Origin: Congregibacter brevis
Lineage (GTDB): Bacteria > Pseudomonadota > Gammaproteobacteria > Pseudomonadales > Halieaceae
Length of the DNA: 64,000 nt
Assembly (NCBI RefSeq): GCF_045689245.1
Contig: NZ_CP136865.1
Coordinates: forward strand, 2,108,001-2,172,000
Reading direction: 5' to 3'
A program made the translations under genes and the position numbers. Below the pieces are notes generated by a model that saw only the letters and a program-made list of their open reading frames with translations, had not been told where the DNA came from and did not search any database. Of this stretch, positions 26,573-34,986 are shown piece by piece (positions within the stretch are counted from its first letter, which is position 1; each line of letters starts with the position of its first letter).

Positions 26573-26720
26573 TTATGGTGATTCATTAAAGAGATGGAGG
26601 GCGATTACAGGTCATAATCGTCGCGCAGGCAAGGGGTGTGCTTACATCTTGCAGCGCAATGAACTAAATCTAGCGAGAGGGCGTAAGCTTCTTTTTGCTT
26701 TTTAACTGTTGGAAAAACCC

Positions 26721-27944
26721 ATGTCTGACGAGAAACAATTCGATCTTCTGCTTTATGGGGCGACGGGCTTCACGGGCAAGCTCATAGCGGAGTATCTGGA
26801 TAAGCATCCCGAGTTAGAGGGTCGTTCTTGGGCTATTGCGGGACGTAACGACAAAAAATTGAGCGCCTTACAAGAGTCTTTGAGTAGCCAAGGCCTTCAG
26901 CGGGTCGTTTGCGATCTTGACGACGTTGCTGCCGTGGACGCTATGGTGAGGTCTGCTCGTGTAGTGATAACCACAGCCGGTCCTTACTCGACACACAATG
27001 GAGAGAGCCTGTTGGGCGCTTGCGCTAGGGCGGGTGTTCACTACTCTGACCTGTCGGGCGAGGGGTTTTGGCAGCGCGAGATGATCGATGCGTTTCACGA
27101 TGAAGCGATAAGCAGTGGCGCTAAAATCGTGCTTGGAGGCGGTGTCGATTCCATACCTAGCGATCTGGGTGCACACCTGGCGCTGCAAGCTTTGGCTTTT
27201 GACGCTGACGAGGAGCCGGAAGCAAAGATTACGGGAAAGTACACAGAGTACAGCGGGTCTTTCTCCGGAGGCACTATCGCGTCAGGAAAAGCGAGGCAGG
27301 CGGCTCTCCGAAGTGGCCGGCTTAGCAAGGAGGCGATGGACGATCCCTGCATCTTGGCTCCTGGTGCCCAGAGTCGGCCTGATGAGGAACTGACTCAGGA
27401 CGGTATGCCCGCCGGTTTCCTTCATAAAGTCGAGGCCGGTTACGGTGTTCTTTTACCGTTTTTTATGGCCAAGATAAACGCACCCGTCGTGCGGCGCTCT
27501 CTTGCATTACAGGGTCTGGATGGTCACGTGAGCTATCGAGAATGCTGCTCTCCTGGTATGTGGTCACGCATCAGCTGGTTGTACATTAGCCGTGGCTTTG
27601 GAGTGCCTTTGGGGCAGCCAATCAACTTCGTACCCAAATCAGGAGAAGGCCCGCCTCAGTGGCTGCTAAAGCAGGGCGCTTTTTCTGTTGAAGTTACTGC
27701 CGAAGCTTCTGATGGCCGGCTAGCGAAAGCCGTTGTCGCTGGCAAGGGTGATCCGGGTTACGGAGCAACTTCGAAAATGCTGGGCGAGCTGGCTTTGTGT
27801 TTGCTGCTTGATGAGCAGACTTCTCCTGATGTTGCGGGGGTCTTAACTCCGGCAACCGCACTGGGCGATGCTTTAGTAGATCGATTGAACGACGCACAAA
27901 ACGGAGAGTTTATGCAGCTTTACTCTTCATCTGAAGGGGCCTAG
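26721..27944 (+). CDS. Saccharopine dehydrogenase-like NAD(P)-binding oxidoreductase
   Basis: A 407-residue protein with an N-terminal Rossmann domain, LLYGATGFTGKLIAEYL, and the GDPGYGATSKM segment near residue 350. It belongs to the saccharopine dehydrogenase NADP-binding group that includes trans-acting enoyl reductases. It is not a lysine-pathway enzyme by context. The ATG at 26721 (MSDEKQFD) is chosen over an in-frame TTG four codons earlier. A GNAT gene follows after eight bases and is probably cotranscribed. Confidence 0.8.
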   Translation: MSDEKQFDLLLYGATGFTGKLIAEYLDKHPELEGRSWAIAGRNDKKLSALQESLSSQGLQRVVCDLDDVAAVDAMVRSARVVITTAGPYSTHNGESLLGACARAGVHYSDLSGEGFWQREMIDAFHDEAISSGAKIVLGGGVDSIPSDLGAHLALQALAFDADEEPEAKITGKYTEYSGSFSGGTIASGKARQAALRSGRLSKEAMDDPCILAPGAQSRPDEELTQDGMPAGFLHKVEAGYGVLLPFFMAKINAPVVRRSLALQGLDGHVSYRECCSPGMWSRISWLYISRGFGVPLGQPINFVPKSGEGPPQWLLKQGAFSVEVTAEASDGRLAKAVVAGKGDPGYGATSKMLGELALCLLLDEQTSPDVAGVLTPATALGDALVDRLNDAQNGEFMQLYSSSEGA

Positions 27945-27952
27945 GGGTAGCA

Positions 27953-28423
27953 GTGAATATTAAGGTCGACGATCTCTCGGATCCAAGAATCGCGGAGTTC
28001 CTGGAGGAGCACATGCGAGACATGTTGTCGGTCTCGCCGCCGGAGAGTACTCATGCGCTGAATCTTGATGAGCTAAAAGACACTGCGGTGACATTTTGGT
28101 CGGTTTGGCAGGGGCAGTCCCTCGTGGGATGTGCAGCACTCAAGCGCTTAGACACCACCCATGGAGAGGTCAAATCCATGAGAGTCTCGAACGAGTTCCG
28201 AGGTCAGGGTGTCGCTCGCAAGATGCTGACCCATCTGATTGCGTATGCGAAACAGGAAGGTTTTGCGCGCCTAAGTTTAGAGACGGGGTCCATGGCATTC
28301 TTCGACCCGGCGAGGCGTCTCTACGAGAGCTTTGGCTTTTCCTATTGCGAACCCTTTGCAGAATACACAATAGACCCCAACAGCGTGTTTATGTCGCTCG
28401 AGTTAGAAGCCACTGCAGCATAA
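27953..28423 (+). CDS. GNAT family N-acetyltransferase
   Basis: A 156-residue acetyltransferase. The acetyl-CoA motif is VSNEFRGQGVARKML (residues 76-90), followed by ARLSLETGSMAFFDPARRLYESFGF, the usual motif B. Similar to E. coli YsnE/PhnO-like small-molecule acetyltransferases. It starts at GTG with a GGGG-containing sequence upstream. It is eight bases after the reductase-like gene. Confidence 0.82.
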   Translation: MNIKVDDLSDPRIAEFLEEHMRDMLSVSPPESTHALNLDELKDTAVTFWSVWQGQSLVGCAALKRLDTTHGEVKSMRVSNEFRGQGVARKMLTHLIAYAKQEGFARLSLETGSMAFFDPARRLYESFGFSYCEPFAEYTIDPNSVFMSLELEATAA

Positions 28424-28499
28424 ATGTGCTTAGGTAGACAGCAAAAGGTCCTTTGGTGACGAGATAGGCGTAACGGTCACGGACGCCTAAAACTTCTAA

Positions 28500-28856
28500 C
28501 TAAAAAGGGATGTCGTCATCCTCGAATTCAGGTCCTGGTGCACTGGCTGTCGCGAAGTATTCATCTGCTGCTGGCGCCGCTGCATTGTTTTCCGGGATTA
28601 CGATCTTCCAGCCCTGGAGGTTGTTGAAGTAACGGCCGTTGTACTCCCGGCCGCGGATATCAAAGCTTACGGTCACTTCCATGCCCTCTGAGATCGAGTC
28701 CAGTAGCGCCACTTTATCCTGCACGAACTCGAGGTTGATTTCCTGCGGGTACTTGCCATCCTCGACAGTGACGACCATCTCGCGTTTCGTAAAACCGCTC
28801 TCAAAAGTCTTTGGCTCTTGGATCAGTTTGACCTTTCCAGTGAGTTCGTAGGCCAT
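28500..28856 (-). CDS. DUF3127 OB-fold-like protein with SSB-type C-terminal tip
   Basis: A 118-residue protein. Residues 1-90 match DUF3127 (MAYELTGKVKLIQEPKTF, then GREYNGRYFNNLQGWKI), a family I associate with phage and Bacteroidota and with a single-strand-DNA-binding OB-like fold. The tail is low-complexity Ala/Pro and ends FEDDDIPF, the same as the C-terminal tip of bacterial SSB, through which SSB recruits RecQ, ExoI, PriA and others. The start is the ATG at 28856 with GAGGAAAAA upstream. I infer a second ssDNA-binding protein that can reach the SSB interactome. It is a single-gene unit. Confidence 0.8.
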   Translation of the reverse strand: MAYELTGKVKLIQEPKTFESGFTKREMVVTVEDGKYPQEINLEFVQDKVALLDSISEGMEVTVSFDIRGREYNGRYFNNLQGWKIVIPENNAAAPAADEYFATASAPGPEFEDDDIPF

Positions 28857-28958
28857 TTTTTTCCTCGTTAGTGTCCGGTTTAGCGCTGCCAAGCATCGCC
28901 CGGCGCTGCGTTGATGAGTGACTGCGTTAGTAGTTGTTGATTGCGTACGGTGTTTGGC

Positions 28959-29513
28959 TCATGCCGTGAGCAGGAGAACAGCTAGGGCATAGCCGGCGAT
29001 TAACACAGAGAACACTTTGAACCATCTGGGTTTAAAAACAATGCCCACCGCCAGCAGAGCGCCCAGGCCCGCAAGCAGTATTGAAGGTAGCGGGGCGTTA
29101 TTCAGTAGACGAATGTTGAAGTAGGGCCCCACCGCAAAGTAACCGACCATAAATGCGGCTGATACTCGGCCCAGTGTTTGGCTGTGGTCTAGGAAGTTCA
29201 GCTCGAGATCGTTCGCTAGATCATAGTCCTCTACTGGGAGTGCGAGCTCCGCTGCTCCATAAATAAAAATAGTGCCCGCAACAAGGAAAAGGAAATCAAC
29301 GATGGTCCACTCTGCCAAGTCGCGAAGAGCCCAGCCAACCCACCACATCTGGAGCGTCAACAGCATGATGGACACAGCCCAAAGCACGGTAGCCCAGTGA
29401 AACTTTATGCGTTTGTGGGCTCTTATGAGACCGCCCATATGACCCAGCAGTCGGGTGATCGCGAGCCCCAGAATGATTGAGATGGCGACAAATACGTATT
29501 CGTGCTGCGTCAA
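28959..29513 (-). CDS. Hypothetical multi-pass membrane protein
   Basis: A 184-residue protein with five or six hydrophobic segments (near 5-24, 42-62, 72-92, 115-135, 140-160 and 162-182). It starts MTQHEYVFVAISIILGLAIT, a pattern seen in small uncharacterised membrane proteins of proteobacteria. No motif allows a function. It lies 32 bases downstream of the BNR-repeat gene on the same strand and is probably cotranscribed. Confidence 0.65.
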   Translation of the reverse strand: MTQHEYVFVAISIILGLAITRLLGHMGGLIRAHKRIKFHWATVLWAVSIMLLTLQMWWVGWALRDLAEWTIVDFLFLVAGTIFIYGAAELALPVEDYDLANDLELNFLDHSQTLGRVSAAFMVGYFAVGPYFNIRLLNNAPLPSILLAGLGALLAVGIVFKPRWFKVFSVLIAGYALAVLLLTA

Positions 29514-29545
29514 AACCGGATGTCCTGTTAGTCGTCACTGAAAGA

Positions 29546-30808
29546 CTATTCTGATACCAAAGAGAACCGCCAGAAGGTGAAGCCCCAGCGGTCATCATGA
29601 ATATTTTGTACGGGCGAAACTACAGCGAGATCTCCATTCGCCAAAAAACTGACCGGTATGTATTCGCCGGCGGGAGATAAAGACTTGTACGCAACGGTTT
29701 CTTCCCATGCATCAGGGACGAAGGGAGCGGCCTCGTGAGCCTCGACGGCAGCAGTGTGGGGACTGTAATTCAGTTGGGCGAGCCGCGCCGAGAGCCCCTG
29801 AGCGTCCTTCACAAACCATGTGGCTGCAAGCTTGTCCTCGCCGTCACTGGTGAGGAATGGGTAAAAAGCGATACCGTAGCTGGTCGAGATGGCACTGATT
29901 TTCCAGGTTTCGCCCAAGTCCTTCGAAACCCCATGCTTAACAATGGAACCTTCGCTCCAGACATGATGTAGAGAACCGTCAGCCGTCCAGGCCAGTGGTT
30001 CAACCCATCGGGGTACGGCTGTGGGATCTGCGAATGTTGGGTCCCACTCAATGCGCCCGGGCGGCTCCTGCTTGGTCCACGTGGCCCCATCGTCGGTGCT
30101 GACCAATAGGTAGTCTGACTCGAGGTCGAAGGTGTTCGCCGAGGCGCCGATAGGTGAGACTCGAACTGCGAGTCTGCCATTTGTACCTACCGCTAAGTGA
30201 CTTGAGCCACCACGAGGCGCTATTGCTGTAGGAGCATTCCATGCAGCTCCTTGATCGATGCTTTGGGCGTAGCTCACCCCGGCACTGCCGTTCCAAATCG
30301 CGTGTGCTGTGCCGTTCTCTCCCACAGCAACCCAGGGCCTATCATCCAATCTGTTTTGCGACAGAAATTGCCAATTCCAGGTCTCACCAGTGTCAATGCT
30401 TGAACCCATGGCAATGTGGGTTCCTGCTCGTGTCTCTCTATTAAACCCCATAGAGGCCATATAAAGAGTCCCCTCGGGTCCAACGCTCAGGTCTACGTCC
30501 GAATTTCCCTGAGCGCCGCTCTCTTTAGGACCCACATCGCCGCGTTCCCAGTTATTACCGTCATCATCACTGCGCCAAAGCAGTGGCGGCACAGTCCAGT
30601 CTTTCCCGGATACTTGTGAGGGATATCCCGATACAAACAGAGCGCCGTCTGGGTGCTGCACAATCATGGGCTCGCGTGCAAGAGTATCCAGATGATCGAT
30701 GCGGGACTGTAATTCCAGCACTGCGGCTGGGGGCACCACCTGGGCCTGTGTGACGGTACTGATAGCCATACAGCTAGACAGTAAAAGAAGAGACTTCCAG
30801 TCAGTCAT
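29546..30808 (-). CDS. Exported sialidase/BNR-repeat-fold protein
   Basis: A 420-residue protein with a Sec signal peptide ending about residue 22 (STVTQAQV). Asp-box-like repeats of the sialidase fold follow, for example WRSDDDGNNWE, GSSIDTGETWNW, SIDQGAAWN, STDDGATWTK and SKDLGETWKIS. The five or so repeats suggest a six-bladed propeller. The catalytic Arg triad and Tyr of true sialidases cannot be confirmed, so I call only the fold. It is periplasmic or extracellular. Confidence 0.75.
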   Translation of the reverse strand: MTDWKSLLLLSSCMAISTVTQAQVVPPAAVLELQSRIDHLDTLAREPMIVQHPDGALFVSGYPSQVSGKDWTVPPLLWRSDDDGNNWERGDVGPKESGAQGNSDVDLSVGPEGTLYMASMGFNRETRAGTHIAMGSSIDTGETWNWQFLSQNRLDDRPWVAVGENGTAHAIWNGSAGVSYAQSIDQGAAWNAPTAIAPRGGSSHLAVGTNGRLAVRVSPIGASANTFDLESDYLLVSTDDGATWTKQEPPGRIEWDPTFADPTAVPRWVEPLAWTADGSLHHVWSEGSIVKHGVSKDLGETWKISAISTSYGIAFYPFLTSDGEDKLAATWFVKDAQGLSARLAQLNYSPHTAAVEAHEAAPFVPDAWEETVAYKSLSPAGEYIPVSFLANGDLAVVSPVQNIHDDRWGFTFWRFSLVSE

Positions 30809-30954
30809 GGCGATGCTCCGAGAAGCGCCAGGGCTTCAAAATTGAGGGGATGGGAGTGTAACGAAGAACGTTACGGCTTACGTCCTATTGTTGTCAGATC
30901 GTCGCGGAGTGCCGGTCTCTTGGACGTCTTTGCAATGGTAGCTCAATCCCATAC

Positions 30955-30982
30955 TTGACCCTCGGCAAAGGGGCTATAGAAT
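30955..30982 (+). promoter_or_regulatory. Sigma-70 promoter of tRNA-Thr with GC discriminator
   Basis: TTGACC (30955-30960) and TAGAAT (30977-30982) are separated by 16 bases and followed by GCGCGCC, a GC-rich discriminator typical of stringently controlled stable-RNA promoters. The tRNA begins 18 bases after the -10 box. Confidence 0.7.
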
Positions 30983-31000
30983 GCGCGCCGGCAACACAAG

Positions 31001-31077
31001 GCCGATGTAGCTCAGCTCGGTAGAGCAACGCATTCGTAATGCGCAGGTCGTAGGTTCAAATCCTATCATCGGCACCA
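31001..31077 (+). tRNA. tRNA-Thr (anticodon CGU)
   Basis: A complete 77-base cloverleaf with encoded CCA. The acceptor arms GCCGATG (31001-31007) and CATCGGC (31067-31073) pair fully. The D arm is GCTC/GAGC, the anticodon loop TTCGTAA gives CGT (reads ACG), and the T arm contains GGTTCAAAT. The first anticodon-stem pair is A-C, as a mismatch also occurs in E. coli tRNA-Thr(CGU). No integrase or repeat of the 3' end is seen, so it is not marked as an integration site. Confidence 0.96.
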
Positions 31078-31111
31078 CTTTTCCAAGCTACGCTCCCACA
31101 ACAGGTAGCAG

Positions 31112-31660
31112 CTATTCGCCCTTACGTCGCAGCGCAACGGGTTTCAACTGCACAGAATGGCCCTCGCAGCTAAACAGTAGCTCCTCTTCCGAAATCGTGC
31201 ACTGCAATGCCAGGTTAGGAGACGTTAGTGCGCCGAGCGCCGCCAACTCATCGTCATTCACGCTGTAGACTGAAAGGTTCTCGAAGCGGGCGAGGGCGCT
31301 CTCGTGTTTCTGCCACCACACTTTTAGGGCACGTTCGCCATAAGCGTAAAGCACCACTTCCCGGGAGCGGCCACTGGCTTTACGCAGCCTGTCGGGGTCT
31401 GGTGTGCCCAGCTCAATCCAAAGCTCTATGGAATCAGTCAGATCTTTTAGCCAAAGGTCTGGCTCGTCGTCGGTGCTGATGCCCCGGCCAAATTGTAGGT
31501 CCTTGTGGGCGTGCATGGCGAAAGCGGCGACGCGCAACATCATCCGCGTGTCTGTCTCCGAAGGATGGCGGGCGACCGACAGAGAAAAGTCCTCATAGAC
31601 GTGACGGCCAAGGTCGGCGACGTTCAGCTTGATTTTGAAGACAGTAGCTTTTATTGCCAT
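31112..31660 (-). CDS. yaeQ: YaeQ family protein
   Basis: A 182-residue protein. The start MAIKATVFKIKLNVADLGRH and the PSETDTRMMLRVAAFAMHA segment identify YaeQ, whose fold resembles PD-(D/E)xK nucleases. Glu and Asp of the putative site occur in ETDTRMM and in the GxExxLWIELGTPD-like region (IELWIELGTPDPDRLRKASGR). The biological role is unclear; an older claim of RfaH-like suppression is not accepted. It converges on the tRNA gene. Confidence 0.9.
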   Translation of the reverse strand: MAIKATVFKIKLNVADLGRHVYEDFSLSVARHPSETDTRMMLRVAAFAMHAHKDLQFGRGISTDDEPDLWLKDLTDSIELWIELGTPDPDRLRKASGRSREVVLYAYGERALKVWWQKHESALARFENLSVYSVNDDELAALGALTSPNLALQCTISEEELLFSCEGHSVQLKPVALRRKGE

Positions 31661-31869
31661 ATCAGACCTTTACGCGGCTTAGTTAATATCCTCTCGAAAT
31701 AGAGGGTTTGACCCGGTTCCGATTGTGAACTTGTCAATCGTAAACGCAACTTTTTGCGGTACTTGGGTCTTATTACCGAATACCGTTCTGGCGGTAATTT
31801 GTAACATTTCTGTAACATAGAGTTTCTAGCATTCTCGCGTCTTCAAATGCTCTGAGGGGGGCTATTCCT
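31661..31869. promoter_or_regulatory. Divergent control region, yaeQ / TonB receptor
   Basis: It contains a 7-bp inverted repeat (ATTACCG at 31772-31778, CGGTAAT at 31792-31798). Directly after it comes an 11-bp-spaced direct repeat, TGTAACAT at 31800-31807 and 31811-31818. A -10-like TAGCAT at 31827-31832 follows with no proper -35 box. The 8-base gap from direct repeat to -10 is what PhoB-activated promoters show. The ribosome-binding site GAGGGGGG precedes the GTG at 31870. Confidence 0.55.
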
Positions 31870-34800
31870 GTGAAGAAAACCATGTCTCAAATGTTTGCTC
31901 GTAAAGCGCTCGTTCGTGCGATCGCTAGTGCGTCGGTTATAGGTGGCGTTGCGCTGTCCATGCCGTCCTATGCTCAAGAAACCAGTGCCGCCGTTCGAGG
32001 CGTCGTAACCGGTTCTGACGGTCAGCCGATTGCGGGTGCCGAAATTGAAATCAAGAGCCTGGCGACAGGTGTCACCAAGAGAGCGACAACGGATGGCTCT
32101 GGTAGCTACTTTATTCGTCAGCTTCCTGCCGGTGTTGACTACAGCGTATCCGTAAATGCCTCGGGTGAAGGAACTGCGCGAACCGAGCGTCTGCCACTTA
32201 CTGTAGGCGAGTCCGTGCAGATGAACTACCGACTCAGCAGCTCTCTAGAGGAAGTTGTGGTAATGGGTCGAGCGATATCAGTAGCCGAAACAGCTATTGG
32301 GCCCACCGCTGTGTTCAGCGCGTCGGACCTACAGGACTCTCCGGCAATCAACCGAAACATCAATGATGTTATTGGTCAGGATCCACGCATTTACATCGAT
32401 CAGTCCGGCTCAGCCGACGCGATCCAGTGTAACGGTGCAAACCCGCGCTTTAACAGCCTGACGCTTGACGGCATCCGCTTGAACGATGGCTTTGGTCTGA
32501 ACTCCAATGGCTACCCTACTCAGCGTATGCCCTTTCCCTTCGATGCCGTATCTAGCGTCGCAGTAGAAATGGCGCCTATGAGCGTTGTGTACGGCGGATT
32601 TTCCGCTTGTAACATCAACGCTGTGACCAAGTCTGGAGGCAATGAGCTTTTCGGTTCGCTGTTCATGGACTACACCAGCGATGCTCTCCAAGGCGATTCT
32701 CTGGAAGGTGAAAGCGTAGAGGTTCCTGATTACGATGAGACCCGCTACGGTTTCGAAGCCGGCGGCGCGATCATCAAAGATAAGCTGTTCTTCTATGGCG
32801 CCTACGAGAAGTACGAGGGCGTCGACTTTAACAATCGTGGAGCCATCGGCTCTGGGGCGATTAACGAAGTGCAGGTCAGCCAGGCGGAGCTTGACGAGAT
32901 TCGTCAGATTGCCAACGATGTTTATCAATACTCTCCAGGTAGTAGCACTCCAGGGGTCACCGATTTCGAAGATGAGAAGTACATTGCCAAGTTGGACTGG
33001 TACGCCACTGATACGCAGCGTGTTGCACTGACTTATATGTACAACGACTCCTTTAACGTAACGGAGTCTGACGGCGACCTTAACGAGTTTGAATTCGCGG
33101 ATCACTTCTACAATCGCGGTGCAGAGCTTGAATCCATTATCGCTAGCCTGTACTCGGACTGGACAGACAACTTTTCTACCGAGGTTCGTATTGCACGCAC
33201 CGACGTGGATTTCTTGCAGGCCCCTCGTGCGGGCAATGACTTCGGTGAAATCCGAGTCGAACTCGATGATGTAGATGTGTATTTCGGCGGAGACGACAGC
33301 CGTCACGCAAACGAGTTGAACTACACCATCGACCAGTTGGTTTTCCGTGGCCGTTATCAGTTGGGTGCTCACACGATTACCGGTGGTTTCGAGCGTGAGG
33401 AATACGACATCTTCAACCTGTTCTACCAGCACGTCGATACAGAGATTCGCTTCGACGGCATAGAGAACTTCCGCAATGGATTGGCTGATCGCGTCTATTA
33501 CGGTAACGCCATCTCAAACAATCAGGATGATATCGCCGAGTCATTCAGCTACGCCATCAATTACCTGTATTTGCAGGACGAGTGGCAGGTTAACGACAAG
33601 CTGCGTATGACTTTTGGTCTTCGCTACGATCGTTATGAAACTGACGATGCACCTAACCTGAATCAAGATTTTGCCGACAGCTATGGCTTTGGCAATGATC
33701 AGACTCTCGATGGACGTGATTTGATTCAGCCGCGCTTTGGCGCGACTTACGACTTCTCTGAGGACTTAACTCTGCGTGCCGGTGTTGGCTTGTTCTCTGG
33801 TGGTAACCCCAACGTTTGGTTGTCTAACACCTACAGCAATACGTCAACCACAGCTGTTCAGGCTCGTATCGATGACGTTGACCTTTTCTCGCAGAATTAC
33901 GTGAACTGTGAAGACGGCGTACCTTCTGGCCCCGGCTACTGTGTACCGCAGAATATCGCAGACGTTGTGGGGTCAGGCGACGGTAGCAACTTCGAGATCA
34001 TCTATCTTGATCCGGATTTTGATATCCCAAGCGAGTGGAAATACACCGCAGGCTTGACCTGGTACGGACCTATGGAGTGGGTACTGACTGCAGATCTGCA
34101 GATCAGCCGTGGCGAAGATACTGCTATCTATAAGCGAGCGGACCTTGAGCGAGTCGGTACTAACGACTTGGGCTACCCCATCTACGAGAGTGTTCGTGAG
34201 GCAGCATTTGAGCTGACCAATTCCAGCAACGGCAACGAGTCTGAGTCACTGTCCTTCAGTGGTTTCAAGAGCTGGGACAATGGCTTTGATCTACGTTTAG
34301 GTTATGCCTACACCCAGGCAGAAGATGTTAACCCCATGGGCTCATCTGTAGCTTTCTCAAACTACATCTTCCGCGCCTTTGAGGACCCCCAGGCAGAAAC
34401 GCTGGGAACATCTGACTGGCAGGTTGAGCACCGTTTCACCACGGTCCTTAATTACACAGCAGACTTCTTCAACGGCTACGAGACTCGCATCTCACTGTTT
34501 GGTCAGTACAACTCTGGTCTACCTTACAGCCTGACGTTGGACGGAGCAGCTGGCACTATCGGCGCGTACGGCTTCCAGCCGTTCCTGGATTTTGAACCAA
34601 ACGTACTGCCTATCGGTGGCGAGCGTAACGGTGAGACAGGATCGTCGTTTAGTAAAGTTGATATGCGTATCACTCAAGAGCTGCCTGGATTTAGCCCAGA
34701 GCATCGTGGCAGTCTGTTTGTGGTTGTAGACAATCTGACGAACCTGATCAATGACGAGTGGGGTATCTTCCGACAGCCCAATCGCCCCGGTGTCACGCAG

Positions 34801-34887
34801 TCAGATATCGACAACAATGCGGAAGAGTCGCGAGTGGGTGGAACCTCGCTCTGGAGCATGCGTGTTGGTGTAAACTACAGCTTCTAA
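31870..34887 (+). CDS. Oar-like TonB-dependent receptor with carboxypeptidase-regulatory-like domain
   Basis: A 1005-residue outer-membrane receptor. A signal peptide ends near residue 36 (MPSYAQE). A carboxypeptidase-regulatory-like beta domain spans about 40-125 (VRGVVTGSDGQPIAGAEIEI), the plug 140-260 and the barrel the rest, ending in NYSF. The plug/early barrel type (LTLDGIRLNDGFG, VYGGFSACNINAVTKSGGNE) matches the Oar group. The ligand is unknown; siderophore-receptor hallmarks are absent. The upstream Pho-box-like repeat suggests phosphate control. Start is GTG 31870, with an ATG four codons later as alternative. A strong terminator follows. Confidence 0.87.
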   Translation: MKKTMSQMFARKALVRAIASASVIGGVALSMPSYAQETSAAVRGVVTGSDGQPIAGAEIEIKSLATGVTKRATTDGSGSYFIRQLPAGVDYSVSVNASGEGTARTERLPLTVGESVQMNYRLSSSLEEVVVMGRAISVAETAIGPTAVFSASDLQDSPAINRNINDVIGQDPRIYIDQSGSADAIQCNGANPRFNSLTLDGIRLNDGFGLNSNGYPTQRMPFPFDAVSSVAVEMAPMSVVYGGFSACNINAVTKSGGNELFGSLFMDYTSDALQGDSLEGESVEVPDYDETRYGFEAGGAIIKDKLFFYGAYEKYEGVDFNNRGAIGSGAINEVQVSQAELDEIRQIANDVYQYSPGSSTPGVTDFEDEKYIAKLDWYATDTQRVALTYMYNDSFNVTESDGDLNEFEFADHFYNRGAELESIIASLYSDWTDNFSTEVRIARTDVDFLQAPRAGNDFGEIRVELDDVDVYFGGDDSRHANELNYTIDQLVFRGRYQLGAHTITGGFEREEYDIFNLFYQHVDTEIRFDGIENFRNGLADRVYYGNAISNNQDDIAESFSYAINYLYLQDEWQVNDKLRMTFGLRYDRYETDDAPNLNQDFADSYGFGNDQTLDGRDLIQPRFGATYDFSEDLTLRAGVGLFSGGNPNVWLSNTYSNTSTTAVQARIDDVDLFSQNYVNCEDGVPSGPGYCVPQNIADVVGSGDGSNFEIIYLDPDFDIPSEWKYTAGLTWYGPMEWVLTADLQISRGEDTAIYKRADLERVGTNDLGYPIYESVREAAFELTNSSNGNESESLSFSGFKSWDNGFDLRLGYAYTQAEDVNPMGSSVAFSNYIFRAFEDPQAETLGTSDWQVEHRFTTVLNYTADFFNGYETRISLFGQYNSGLPYSLTLDGAAGTIGAYGFQPFLDFEPNVLPIGGERNGETGSSFSKVDMRITQELPGFSPEHRGSLFVVVDNLTNLINDEWGIFRQPNRPGVTQSDIDNNAEESRVGGTSLWSMRVGVNYSF

Positions 34888-34902
34888 GCTAACTCGATCA
34901 GT

Positions 34903-34937
34903 AAGCCCCGCCTTCGAGAGGAAGCGGGGCTTTTTTT
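34903..34937 (+). terminator. Rho-independent terminator of the TonB receptor gene
   Basis: AAGCCCCGC (34903-34911) pairs with GCGGGGCTT (34924-34932) around a small inner stem, followed directly by a run of seven or eight T. A textbook intrinsic terminator 15 bases after the stop. Confidence 0.93.
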
Positions 34938-34986
34938 ATCGTGTTGTTTGGTTGCACCATTTGTAACGAAAGACGAGCAATTTTCC

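Noticed and set aside
29546..30808. True sialidase
   Set aside because: Asp-box repeats show the fold, but the catalytic Arg/Tyr/Glu set could not be identified.
31001..31077. tRNA-Thr as an integration site of a mobile island
   Set aside because: No integrase gene, no repeat of the tRNA 3' end and ordinary genes on both sides.
32410..33432. 340-residue open frame on the minus strand inside the TonB receptor gene
   Set aside because: It lies fully antisense to a well-supported receptor. Its residues (rich in Val, Ile and Arg without motifs) look like a mirror of the receptor's codon pattern, and no ribosome site was found.
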